Assembly: GCF_023276405.1 (NCBI RefSeq)
Contig: NZ_JALRMO010000001.1
Coordinates: 5,887,001-5,951,000 of the forward strand
Direction of reading: 5' to 3'
DNA from: Paenibacillus hamazuiensis
GTDB taxonomy: Bacteria > Bacillota > Bacilli > Paenibacillales > NBRC-103111
DNA: 64,000 nucleotides
Part shown: piece by piece, positions 45,001 through 52,937 of the stretch
Layout of the letters: every line of letters begins with the position of its first letter
Numbering within the stretch: the first letter of the stretch is position 1
Made by a program: the position numbers and the translations under genes
The notes under the pieces: generated by a model
The model's input: the letters and a program-made list of their open reading frames with translations, nothing else
The model's database searches: none
Told to the model about the DNA's origin: nothing

Positions 45001-46578
45001 CGCGGAGTCCGTGACGATTTTCGGAGCCGTTCCGGTGCGGTATCCCGTTACTTCCGCCTTATACGTGCCGCCGGGAAGACCGTCCGGGAACAGCGCTATG
45101 CCTTGGGCGTCCGTTTCCACCTTTTTGCCGCCGAGCTCCACATAAACGCTGGATGCCACGGTTACGTCTTCCCGGTTGTACACCCAGTTCCACACCGACT
45201 GCTGCACCTTCACCTGGAACGCTTGGCCGGCCACCGGCAGCGCCGGAGTAACCTCGATCGACTTGACCAGCGCGGTATCATATCCGCTGTAGTACAAATA
45301 AATTTCGTCGCCGCTGCGCAGCTCGTAATCATACAAGCCGAGCATGTTGGTGTTGGTGTAATCCCATACGCCTTGTCGCTTGACGTTATAATACCAATAA
45401 GTGCCGCCGCTGCCGGAAATCCCGTTTACCGATAAGAAAAAATGCTCCGGCGTTTCTTCATATTTGATACCCGCAATTTTTAACACCTGGGTTACCGCCT
45501 CGTAAGCGGTCTTTGCCGTAGCGTAGCCATCGGCGATCACTTTGTCCGGCCCGACGACACGGACGGCAGCGTTCACAGCCCCGGTCGTTCCTCCATTGCC
45601 GGAGCTTAGGACGGCTTCATACGATCCGCTGTTGCCGCCGGTAAACGCCTCATAGGCGGCCAGCGCCATCAAGGACTGCCCGGTCGCTCCCGCGCCGGAA
45701 GGGCCGCCGGTCACATGGGCGAACCCGCCGTCGCTTTGCCGGTAGCTGAACAAATAGCTGAGCGGATTGCCGCCTGCCTTCGTAAAGTCCGTACTGCGGG
45801 CGTCGACGCCGGCGGCGGACAACGCCATGATCACCTGCGCGGCGCTCTCCGAGCTTTCGCCGATCCCCTTTTCCGAAAAACCGCCGTTCGTCAGTTGGAC
45901 TGCCGACAGCCAGTCGACGCCTTCGTCAATCGCCTGCTGTACGCCGGGCAGCGATTTGTATGCGGACAATGCGCCGATGGCGGATGCGGTAATATCTACG
46001 CTGCTCACTCCACCGGCCGCAAGCGGCCAGCCGCCGTCCTCATTTTGTTGCTGGATCAGCCAGGCTGCGATTTTATCGGCGCTCCATTTCGCGTTTTGCG
46101 GAATGCCGTATGTACCGCTGCTCAGGGCAAGCAGCGAGTAAATCGCGCCGTTCGTGCCCTGCGCCGTCATCGCATCGTTATCATAAATGCTTTGGATAAA
46201 ATTCAGCGTCGTCTTGCCGGCCGCAATCTGCTCCGGGTTGCCTCCCGCCGCTTTCACGCCCAGCGCAATCCGGGCATAGTCGGTGACGTTGCTGTAGCGG
46301 CCGCCGTTTTGCTCCAGTTGGGCGCTGATCGCCGCCAAATACGAGACCGGAACCGGCTTCCCGGCTTTCGCCAGCGCATAGGCGTCCCAGTCCGTCAACG
46401 CGTTTCCGTCCACGGTCATGATATAACGTGCCGCGTCCTCCATCGCTTGCGGGACCGTGATCTGCCCCTTACCCGCTTCGTCCGCATACGCAGACGGCGT
46501 CCCGCCCAGCACGGACAGCAGCAGGCACCAGCTCAGCAGGATCAGGCCGGTCTTTTTTAAATAGGTACATCTCTTCAT
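42016..46578 (-). CDS. Giant SLH protein with two transcobalamin-like toroid domains and DUF4430 domains
   Basis: A 1520-residue exported protein. Signal peptide about 1-33. Toroid 1 about 36-330: terpenoid-cyclase/prenyltransferase-type repeats (QQQNEDGGWPL, AVQLTNGGFSE, YRQSDGGFAH). Then DUF4430-like domains about 345-450 and 555-655, each followed by an Ig/carboxypeptidase-regulatory-like module (GGTYKAEVTGY, EGTFTLDISGY), and a clear DUF4430 at about 740-845 (GDKDMGTIV, YVRGIDGLKEFDRGPLSGWM). A ZU5-like part is followed by toroid 2 about 1060-1330 (DVQNADGSWPL, SVQAEDGGFAL, GLQLENGAFPH) and three SLH domains about 1350-1520. Toroid plus DUF4430 is the architecture of transcobalamin, so it should bind cobalamin on the cell wall. 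It is first after a cobalamin riboswitch. The ATG at 46578 is followed by a good signal; GAGAGGGG lies 12 bases upstream. Confidence 0.9.
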   Translation of the reverse strand: MKRCTYLKKTGLILLSWCLLLSVLGGTPSAYADEAGKGQITVPQAMEDAARYIMTVDGNALTDWDAYALAKAGKPVPVSYLAAISAQLEQNGGRYSNVTDYARIALGVKAAGGNPEQIAAGKTTLNFIQSIYDNDAMTAQGTNGAIYSLLALSSGTYGIPQNAKWSADKIAAWLIQQQNEDGGWPLAAGGVSSVDITASAIGALSAYKSLPGVQQAIDEGVDWLSAVQLTNGGFSEKGIGESSESAAQVIMALSAAGVDARSTDFTKAGGNPLSYLFSYRQSDGGFAHVTGGPSGAGATGQSLMALAAYEAFTGGNSGSYEAVLSSGNGGTTGAVNAAVRVVGPDKVIADGYATAKTAYEAVTQVLKIAGIKYEETPEHFFLSVNGISGSGGTYWYYNVKRQGVWDYTNTNMLGLYDYELRSGDEIYLYYSGYDTALVKSIEVTPALPVAGQAFQVKVQQSVWNWVYNREDVTVASSVYVELGGKKVETDAQGIALFPDGLPGGTYKAEVTGYRTGTAPKIVTDSATVMIGSLPSDPAIVRIEGSSATHASGKAYFTNLLDSVQQLLTEKQVPFQIVNFSFGKYIKSVGSDADSWLYAIHRDGKWVIPMVGMADYSLQPGEEAVIYYGGFDAQYNPTTYLIDSVTLNPAQPKANESFTVTVTKTNGFDAPVPAAGVLVKVGDLTATTDSQGVATFAGLAEGTFTLDISGYAAGGAPTVVHTAQTITILPKSGGTGTGSEPVIYLTVIGDKDMGTIVSTSMALRSGDTAYSVLIRALGADRVESSGSGPTAYVRGIDGLKEFDRGPLSGWMYAVNGSYLNSGAATATLKAGDKVSWRYTLNGGTDLRSEAGATTAAATALGGTALTEAVKELGLSYDNKKPISAFGKTAVVLNADKKMSAAAAESLHKELASNKVFVEKLVFADTFATVADAKAEVQLNVPAGALKKVTGLKVSELPAEEAKRSELVSPMYEFGPAGLSFEMPVELSIKVPSAADNLDQWALVWLNEQTNEWIPIPAVIDAETGVVTGMVNHFTKFAVIDKSKLPAADRGYSAEDISQAIERASGWLKNGTELSDWSAYALSKAGAAVPDDYTSRVAAMLKEKNGTFRNVTDYERLALSVQAAGGNPESIGGFNLIERIYNNERMEVQGSNGPIYALLALNGGAYRVPAEAKWTTAKLLQWILDVQNADGSWPLVKGEAGNPDLTGAALAALSPYKERTEVANAMEKAVKWLGSVQAEDGGFALEGTENAESTAQVIWGLSVSGYDPLGGLHFKTGGKSMLAYLLGLQLENGAFPHTRGGDAEVMATEQALLALGAYKAYLNPAGPAQAAPASQPAAPAYADQADIASWALPFVQKASVYGIMEGTGGAAPAFEPKKPVTRIQFAAMLLRLLGEAPSAETKTAFADVPVDSWYAGYVAKAVAKGIASGVGEDRFAPDAAISRQEMAIMLARALKLEASGNGAGGFADLADAYPGSAAYIQAVAEKGLMEGGESGRFMPRDSATREMAAVVAVRAYELTKKP

Positions 46579-46701
46579 GTCTTGCAAATTCCCCTCTCTT
46601 TGTTGATAGCCTAAGCGAACCGAACGAATTCCCCAAAGCGAAACGGGCCTTTGCAGCGCATTCCTGACACTTTGGGGGCCCCGCATAATTTCCTAAACAG
46701 C

Positions 46702-46730
46702 AAAAAAGGCATCCCGGAGAAAGGGATGCC
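46702..46730 (-). terminator. Riboswitch-controlled terminator
   Basis: Minus strand: perfect 8-bp stem (46708-46715 with 46723-46730), 7-nt loop, then six T. It lies between the riboswitch and the giant gene start, the place expected for premature termination when cobalamin is bound. Confidence 0.85.
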
Positions 46731-46744
46731 GAAATGATGCGCTG

Positions 46745-46990
46745 ACAAACTTGCAGGCGAAGAATGTTCCTGACAGGCAGTCGTTCCCCTCTCCTATGTT
46801 CGCGTAGGCGGCGGTTCTCCCGGATAGGCAGATATCCTGACTTTGCGGATCGTAGCTGCTCTTCCGTCTTCCCGCCTCCTTGTGGAGACAGTGACCTGGT
46901 GGAAGACGCTCCCCGCTTACAGTGGCGCGACCGTGCCGGATTTTCACCGGACTTCCCTGTTTGCCGAAGGCATGGAGCCGCCGGCTCCCT
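46745..46990 (-). ncRNA. Cobalamin riboswitch
   Basis: On the minus strand the leader contains the hallmark core: GGGAAGTCCGGTGAAAATCC, then GGTCGCGCCACTGTAAGC (B12-box GCCACTG, 46920-46926) and GTCAGGATATCTGCC downstream. The order and spacing fit the adenosylcobalamin riboswitch class. With the terminator at 46702-46730 it should switch off the 9-kb operon when cobalamin is plentiful. The exact borders are estimates. Confidence 0.93.
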
Positions 46991-47027
46991 CTTCGACATC
47001 TATCCGAGTATATTCAATTATTTTAAA

Positions 47028-47057
47028 AGGATACCACGAACCTTGCGGGCCGTCCAA
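47028..47057 (-). promoter_or_regulatory. Possible promoter of the cobalamin operon
   Basis: Minus strand: TTGGAC (47052-47057), 18-bp spacer, TATCCT (47028-47033), about 40 bp upstream of the riboswitch core. Confidence 0.5.
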
Positions 47058-47143
47058 CCTTTTTTGCAAGCCTCGACTCATTGGAAAAATAAACCGGGAA
47101 AGCGGGATAAAACGGCATTTTGCTCCGGTCACTTCTTGTCTGC

Positions 47144-47173
47144 TTGACATACTACTGCCTTCAAGGATATTAT
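47144..47173 (+). promoter_or_regulatory. Sigma-A promoter of the flavoprotein gene
   Basis: Perfect -35 TTGACA (47144-47149), 18-bp spacer, -10 TATTAT (47168-47173). The transcript would start near 47180, giving a leader of about 210 nt. Confidence 0.7.
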
Positions 47174-47182
47174 AGATCCAAT

Positions 47183-47210
47183 AAGTCCCCGATTCAAGAC
47201 TGGGGGACTT
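47183..47210 (+). other. Hairpin at the start of the 210-nt leader
   Basis: AAGTCCCC (47183-47190) pairs perfectly with GGGGACTT (47203-47210). No T-run follows, so it is not a terminator. It could be an operator dyad or a 5' stability stem. Confidence 0.5.
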
Positions 47211-47389
47211 GGCCCACGCCGCTTTAAGTGCGGATGGTCGTTTATCGGCAGCCGGCATATGAGATAGGCTATAGCGGCGCCGGTGTCCGTTCGGGTTCAT
47301 TGCGCGGACTCGCCTTCCGGGTCGATCTGCTCGGGATGTCTAATTATGGACATAAAGAGTCTTTAATATCCAATTATAAGGAGCTGATT

Positions 47390-48295
47390 ATGATGGTTTA
47401 CGATTGCGCAATTATTGGCGGAGGACCTGCCGGTCTCAATGCTGCCCTCGTGCTTGGCCGAGCAAGACGAAGTATCGCTTTGATCGACAACAACCGGCCG
47501 CGAAATGCCGTTACGCATGCGTCCCACGGTTTTATTACGAGAGACGGCATTACGCCGTCCGAGTTCCGCCGCATTGCTTACGAGGAGGTGCTCCGGTATC
47601 CGTCTGTCGATCATTTGCAAACCGAAATCGTTTCCGTTCGCAAGCTGGAGTCCGGGTTCGAGCTGCTCGATTCGTCCGACGTTCGCGTTCAAGCGCGAAA
47701 GCTGATTCTCGCGACGGGCGTCAAGGAGATATTTCCGGACATCGAAGGCTTTTACCCGCTGTACGGAAAAAGCTTGTTTAACTGCCCTTATTGCGACGGG
47801 TGGGAACTGCGGGACCAACCTCTTGTCGTCGTTTCCGAACTGCCGACCTTTTTTCACTCGGCCAAGCTGCTCTTCAATTGGAGCAAGGATTTGGTCGTCT
47901 GCACAAACGGCCGGGCGCCTCTGACGGATGAACAAAAAAAGCAGCTCCAAGCCAAAGGCATTGTGGTCATGGAGCAGCGTATTGCGGCGTTCGTCGGTCA
48001 AAACGGGCGCTTGGAGCATGTCCGGTTCGCGGACGGAACCGAGATTCCGCGGGCCGGAGGTTTCGTGATTCCCCGATTCGTGCAAAGCGTACCGTTCGCG
48101 GAGCAGCTCGGCTGCGAAACAACGCCTATCGGCGGGATTGCGACCGATGAATGGGGACAAACCCATATCCCCGGCTTATTTGTCATTGGAGATGCTGCGT
48201 ACATCGGGCCCTCTCAATTGGTGCTTGCCGCGGCGTCCGGCAGCCGGGTCGCCATGAGGATAAATACGGATTTGTCGGACGAGGAGTTTGAGTGA
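47390..48295 (+). CDS. Thioredoxin-reductase-like FAD/NAD(P) oxidoreductase
   Basis: A 301-residue flavoprotein. FAD binding GGGPAGLNAALVLGR (residues 9-23), redox pair C-P-Y-C in NCPYCDGWE near residue 140, and the C-terminal FAD motif GLFVIGDAAY. Length and motifs fit thioredoxin reductase relatives. The NADPH motif (GxGxxA) after the CPYC is degenerate (VVVSELPTFFHSAKLL), so it may act with another partner, as in the ferredoxin- or dithiol-oxidase-like branches. The start at 47390 follows AAGGAG by six bases. A longer frame from 47228 has no support. It is monocistronic. Confidence 0.88.
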   Translation: MMVYDCAIIGGGPAGLNAALVLGRARRSIALIDNNRPRNAVTHASHGFITRDGITPSEFRRIAYEEVLRYPSVDHLQTEIVSVRKLESGFELLDSSDVRVQARKLILATGVKEIFPDIEGFYPLYGKSLFNCPYCDGWELRDQPLVVVSELPTFFHSAKLLFNWSKDLVVCTNGRAPLTDEQKKQLQAKGIVVMEQRIAAFVGQNGRLEHVRFADGTEIPRAGGFVIPRFVQSVPFAEQLGCETTPIGGIATDEWGQTHIPGLFVIGDAAYIGPSQLVLAAASGSRVAMRINTDLSDEEFE

Positions 48296-48571
48296 GCCTT
48301 TAAGAATCAGTACCTGCCTATAAGTATCGGCCACCCTCATCGATCTTTTTAGCGAACTATAGGGGGCTGTCGATTAATCTTGCGTTTTTTGCTTAAATTG
48401 CGCCCAAAAGGGTAAACTTGTAGCGGGAACAGTAGTACGCCTTCAGACAAACCTAATGATTTAGGGATTTATGAAAGCCTGTGTCGACGCGAGTCCAACC
48501 GTGGCCGACGAACTCATACAACCGGCAAAACAAGACCACGGACACAGAGGGCGAAAAGCGGATGGGCCAAG
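48296..48571. other. Gene-free stretch
   Basis: No coding frame, strong hairpin or recognised regulatory motif was seen. It separates two convergent genes. Confidence 0.5.
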
Positions 48572-49975
48572 CTACTTCCCCATTGTCGGTACGGCGACCG
48601 CTTTCCGCTCCAATTTCCAGAACACCCACAGCATATCGGCAAGCGCGAGCAGCCCCAGGACAAAATACACCGCCCCAAACGTGGTAGGTTGCCCGAGCGA
48701 GGTGAAGTTCAGCGAACTTGCGTCAAACTCGATCGCTTTGGTCAGGACGGAGCCGCTGATCGCCCCAGCCAAAAAGTTAACCAGGTTGTAAACCCCCATT
48801 CCAATCCCGGTTTGCTCCCTCGGCAGAGAAGAAGAAACGGCTTTGGCCAGCGACGCCTGCATGAAGGTGAAAGCCACATTGACGAAGGGTAAAGCGCAGG
48901 CGATGATCCAGGGCGATAAGCCGTTCACTGCCGATAAACAAAGCAATCCGAAGGCCAGCATCGTGAGTGCGACGTACAGCGTATACTTGCTGCCGCGCCG
49001 GTCGGCCAGCTGCCCGCCGACCCTCCCGAGCAGCGCGGCCAGCATGGCGGCCGGGAACAGTACGAAGCCGATCGTTTGCGCGTCTAGGTTGTACAGTCCT
49101 TTTAACATGATGGGAGTCAGCAGAAAAACGCCGAAAACAGTAAAAAATCCGGTAAAGCTGACGACCAGTCCGTTCACAAAGCCGGATATGTAAAACAGCC
49201 TGAGTTGAATGAACGGATTGGGCGATTTGCCGGTCCTCCAAAGAAACAGCGCGGTGAGAACGACGCTTCCTAGCAGCCACAGGGCGCTGAACTGCGTTAC
49301 GGCCAGCATGAATGCCGCTACTCCGCCACCGAGCAGGGCGGCTCCGACCAAGTCGACTTTTTCCCCGGACCGAACCTGTTCCTCAGGAAGCGACCGGCGA
49401 ATAAGCGGCAGCACGACCGGGGCGGCCAGCGAGATCAGGAACAGGTAATTCCAACCCAAATGGCCCGCGATAAAGCCGCCTATAATCGGACCGAGTCCAG
49501 AGGAAAAGGCGATCGTCGATGCGATGACGCCCATCACCTTGCCCCGCTGCTCCGGCTGAAAAAAACGGACCGGGATCAGCATCACAAGCGCCGGCACGCA
49601 GGAAGCGCCTGCGGCCTGGACGAATCGGGCTATTAATACGAGCGCGTAGGAATTTGCGAAAAAACCGAAGGCGGAAGCCGCCGCAAAAAGCAGCAAGCCG
49701 ATCGTGATCAGCCTTTTCAGCGGGTATTTGTCGGCCAGCTTGCCGAAAAGCAGCGACCCGAGCGCGTAAATGACCGAATATCCGGTGACGATCCAGCTGA
49801 CCGCCGAGGGGCTTAAGCTGAAATCGGCGGCAATATCGGGCAGCGCCACGTTGAACATCGTCGCATTCATCACCGAAAAGAACAGCACAAAGCACAGCGC
49901 CGTGACGAGGCGGCCGGACGCGGCCGCTCCACCGGCGGTTGGCGGTCGATTCGTACGGTTGTTCTCTCTCTCCAC
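48572..49975 (-). CDS. MFS drug transporter, DHA2/TetA(L)-like
   Basis: A 467-residue transporter with about 14 hydrophobic helices, as expected for the DHA2 family. Motif A is GKLADKYPLKRL after the second helix, and the antiporter motif C GLGPIIGGFIAG lies in helix 5. The start region ALCFVLFFSVMNATMFNVALPDIAADF is typical of Bacillus Tet(L)/QacA-like pumps. It should expel drugs or metal-drug complexes in exchange for protons. No regulator gene remains next to it; the 340 bp upstream look decayed. Confidence 0.88.
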   Translation of the reverse strand: MERENNRTNRPPTAGGAAASGRLVTALCFVLFFSVMNATMFNVALPDIAADFSLSPSAVSWIVTGYSVIYALGSLLFGKLADKYPLKRLITIGLLLFAAASAFGFFANSYALVLIARFVQAAGASCVPALVMLIPVRFFQPEQRGKVMGVIASTIAFSSGLGPIIGGFIAGHLGWNYLFLISLAAPVVLPLIRRSLPEEQVRSGEKVDLVGAALLGGGVAAFMLAVTQFSALWLLGSVVLTALFLWRTGKSPNPFIQLRLFYISGFVNGLVVSFTGFFTVFGVFLLTPIMLKGLYNLDAQTIGFVLFPAAMLAALLGRVGGQLADRRGSKYTLYVALTMLAFGLLCLSAVNGLSPWIIACALPFVNVAFTFMQASLAKAVSSSLPREQTGIGMGVYNLVNFLAGAISGSVLTKAIEFDASSLNFTSLGQPTTFGAVYFVLGLLALADMLWVFWKLERKAVAVPTMGK

Positions 49976-50318
49976 TCTCTACTCATCTCCCACAGCATTT
50001 TTTATATTTTTTCCCGCTGCCGCATGGGCACCTTCATTGCGCCCGACCTTGCTTCTCGAGGCAATATCGATGACATTCGACGGGACGGCAGCTCCCGGGG
50101 ACAAAGCCGGCGCCGGCTTTCTCAAGGCGGACAGCCCGAATGGCATAAACACATTCTTCGACGACAGAGTCTGCCTGTTCCTGCGAAATCGTGTAGTTTT
50201 CCATAACAAATTTGACAAAAGCCCGACAGCTTGCATTCCGGTCCACGAACCCCGGTCCATCCTTTCCTTGACCGTATTATCCCACAAGATCCCGGCGGAT
50301 GAAAATGGCGATGCCTCA
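49976..50318. other. Gene-free stretch, possible decayed reading frame
   Basis: On the minus strand around 50246-50130 one frame reads like coding sequence (FVKFVMENYTISQEQADSVVEE), but it is interrupted and lacks a start, and neighbouring frames are unconvincing. It may be a remnant of a regulator of the adjacent MFS pump. Confidence 0.3.
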
Positions 50319-50362
50319 CAAAAAAACAAAAACCCGGCCTTGGTCTCCGCCAATGCCGGGTT
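50319..50362 (-). terminator. Terminator of the LplBC-type operon
   Basis: Minus strand: perfect 8-bp stem (50331-50338 with 50355-50362) followed by TTTGTTTTTTT. It lies about 20 bp after the binding-protein stop. Confidence 0.85.
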
Positions 50363-50380
50363 TCGCCTAACCTGTCCCGT

Positions 50381-51916
50381 TTACTTCCCCTTGCTTTTCG
50401 CGTAAGCTTCATTCATCTCTTTCGTATAATCGTCGCCGCCGCTCTTCCTCCAGAGCTCCATGTCGGCTTTGTAGCCGGCTTCGTCGATTTTGCCGACGAT
50501 AAATTTCGTCCTGGCGTCCTCGACGATCTGGTCGAGCTGCGTGCCCTTTTGCGTATAGGTCGGCGTCGTAAACGGTTCGCCCGGATTGTGAACGACGATT
50601 TTCTCGTTCGCTTTCTGCACCTCGAGCGATTTGGCCCGCAGCGGCGTGGCCGGCTTGAAGAGCTCCGGCGTCAGGTACGGGATCGAGGACAGCAGCTGGG
50701 TGATGTTTTTGTTGTTGATGTCCGGCGTCATCGGATCGGTAGCGAGCAGGATCGGAATCAGCTTGCCGTCCTCCACCTTGTAATGAACGCCTTCGAGGCC
50801 TTGGCTGATCAAAATTTGCATTTCCCTGTCGTTCGTCTTATCCAGGAAGGTCAGCACCTTCTTCAGATCGGCTTCCGTTTTGACGGCGGACTTCGAGATC
50901 AGGAACATGCCGTTATGTCCGGCCGTCGGCAGGTTGTGAAGGCCGGTCGGGCCGCTCACCGCGCCGATGATGTCGATGTAGCCCTTCGAATTGTTTTGCT
51001 TCATCTTCTCGTCGATTTGGTAGGAGCGCTCCGTCACGTCGATCGCTACGCCCGCCTGCCCGTTAACGATCGGGTCGTTCCACTTGGCCGAATCGTAAAC
51101 CGCAAAGTCCGGGTTGACGAGCTTCTCGTCATACAGCTTTTTGAAAAACTTAAGCGCTTCCATATACTCCGGCGTCAAATGGGCCGGAATGAGCTTGCCG
51201 TCCTTCTCGCCCCACTTGTTCGGCGCTCCGAACCACGTTTGCATGATGTCCCAAGGCCCGCCGAAACGGGTGACGACCATGCCGTAGGTGTCGTTTTTGC
51301 CGTTTTTATCAGGGTCGTTGTAAGTGAATGCCTTCAGCATGTTGTAAAACTCGTCGATCGTCGTCGGTTCCCTCATGCCCAGGTTGTCGAGCCAGTCTTT
51401 GCGGTAGTTGATCCCCATCCTTCCGATCGGGCGGGTTACGTACAGACCGTAATATTTTCCGTTCACCGATGTATTGTTAAGAATCGTCGGGTTCGCTTTG
51501 CTGAGGTTCGGATAATCCTTAAGATAAGGGCCGATTTCCCAAAAAGCGCCGCCGTTAATGGCATTGGCCACCGCGGACATTTTCGCGTTATTGACAAACA
51601 CCAGCGTAGGCAAGCTGCCGGACGCGAGCGCTATGTTCAGCTTGTCGCCGTAGTTGGCGTCGGGCGTGAACTGGAGGTCCAGCTTCACGTTGGTGTACTC
51701 TTCAATTTTTTTCCAAACCTTGCTTTCCGCCGTCGCCGAATCGTTGGTGTAGCTTTTCAGCATCACCGAGATCGGATATGGAGCCTCTTTGCCGCCCGTC
51801 GCTTTTGGCGCTTCCGTTTTCGCATCCGAGCCTGCGCCGCACCCCGCCAACATGGATACGGTTAATACCGCGCCGGTCGCAGCGGCAATTGTTTTTTTCT
51901 TGTTTGTCCAGGTCAT
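50381..51916 (-). CDS. Extracellular sugar-binding lipoprotein, LplA/YtcQ type
   Basis: A 511-residue family 1 solute-binding protein. The lipoprotein signal ends VSMLAGC (Cys about 26), followed by the style typical of the long LplA-like proteins of Paenibacillus (YPISVMLKSYTNDSATAES). It binds oligosaccharide or rhamnogalacturonan/xylan-type fragments in characterised relatives; the substrate is unknown here. Placing it after the two permeases is the usual order for this type. The start at 51916 is fixed by GGGAGG; upstream in-frame ATGs lack support. It is followed by a terminator. Confidence 0.9.
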   Translation of the reverse strand: MTWTNKKKTIAAATGAVLTVSMLAGCGAGSDAKTEAPKATGGKEAPYPISVMLKSYTNDSATAESKVWKKIEEYTNVKLDLQFTPDANYGDKLNIALASGSLPTLVFVNNAKMSAVANAINGGAFWEIGPYLKDYPNLSKANPTILNNTSVNGKYYGLYVTRPIGRMGINYRKDWLDNLGMREPTTIDEFYNMLKAFTYNDPDKNGKNDTYGMVVTRFGGPWDIMQTWFGAPNKWGEKDGKLIPAHLTPEYMEALKFFKKLYDEKLVNPDFAVYDSAKWNDPIVNGQAGVAIDVTERSYQIDEKMKQNNSKGYIDIIGAVSGPTGLHNLPTAGHNGMFLISKSAVKTEADLKKVLTFLDKTNDREMQILISQGLEGVHYKVEDGKLIPILLATDPMTPDINNKNITQLLSSIPYLTPELFKPATPLRAKSLEVQKANEKIVVHNPGEPFTTPTYTQKGTQLDQIVEDARTKFIVGKIDEAGYKADMELWRKSGGDDYTKEMNEAYAKSKGK

Positions 51917-52034
51917 TCCTTTTCCTCCCTTTAACGGTCTCCCAAAGTATACTTGTTTATGATGAAGCATGCACCGGCCGGCCGTCTTACCGATCCTTAA
52001 GGCCGCTGCCTGCAACAATCCGCATTATGAAAGG

Positions 52035-52916
52035 TCACCCTTTCACCGCCCCCAGCAGCACGCCCTTGGCAAAATGCTTCTGCAAAAACGGATAGACGAG
52101 CAAAATCGGCAGCGTGCCTACGACGATAACGGCCATTTTAATCGACTGGTCCGGCGGCTTCACATAGGTCGGATCATAGGTTCCTTGGTCGAGCGCTCCC
52201 GTTGCCAGCAGCACGATTTGTCTGAGCAGCACCTGCATCGGCCACTTTTTGGCATCGGTCAGGTAGATCAGCGCGTTGAAGAAATCGTTCCAGTGCGCCA
52301 CCGCGTAAAACAGAGCGAACGTCGCGATCACCGGTTTGGAGAGCGGCAGCACGATGCGCCACAGCACGCCCATATCGGTGCAGCCGTCGATCCGCCCCGA
52401 TTCGATCAGCTCGTTCGGAATTTCCTCGAAAAACGATTTGACGACAATCAGGTTAAACGCATTGATCGCCGTGGGCAGCATGACGGCCCAGTAGGAATTG
52501 AGCAAACCGAGATTTTTGACGACCAGGTAGGTGGGTATGATGCCGCCGCTGAACATCATCGTAAAGACGACCATTTTAACGAAGAAATTGCGTCCGACCA
52601 TCTGCTTCCGCGACAGGGCGTAAGCCATCGTCAGCGTAAAAAACAGATTGACCAGCGTGCCGCCCGCCGTGATAAAAACGGATACCCCTAAGCTCCGCGG
52701 CAGCGCGTTGTCTTTGAAAACGTATTTGTAAGCGTTTAACGTAACCTCGTTAGGGATCAGAAAAAACGACCTGGCCCCGATCTCGAGATCGCTTGCGAAC
52801 GAACCCGCCACGATATACATGATCGGAAGGAGCATGGCAAGGGCGATGACCGCCAGGATGACGCTGTTGGTCACCCCAAACACTTTTTCGCTGAAAGTCA
52901 TATGGCGCGTATGCAT
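52035..52916 (-). CDS. Carbohydrate ABC permease, LplC/YtcP type
   Basis: A 293-residue permease with six helices, EAA loop (IESGRIDGCTDMGVLW, IVLPLSKPV) and the C-terminus FAKGVLLGAVKG. The branch is that of LplC/YtcP, which pairs with LplB. It is 21 bp after the LplB-like gene's stop and 118 bp before the binding-protein start. Confidence 0.92.
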   Translation of the reverse strand: MHTRHMTFSEKVFGVTNSVILAVIALAMLLPIMYIVAGSFASDLEIGARSFFLIPNEVTLNAYKYVFKDNALPRSLGVSVFITAGGTLVNLFFTLTMAYALSRKQMVGRNFFVKMVVFTMMFSGGIIPTYLVVKNLGLLNSYWAVMLPTAINAFNLIVVKSFFEEIPNELIESGRIDGCTDMGVLWRIVLPLSKPVIATFALFYAVAHWNDFFNALIYLTDAKKWPMQVLLRQIVLLATGALDQGTYDPTYVKPPDQSIKMAVIVVGTLPILLVYPFLQKHFAKGVLLGAVKG

Positions 52917-52937
52917 AGGTCCCCTCTCCCCTTTCGT

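Noticed and set aside
46579-46686. Longer N-terminus of the giant SLH protein
   Set aside because: It would put 36 residues before a clean signal peptide and start right at the riboswitch terminator.
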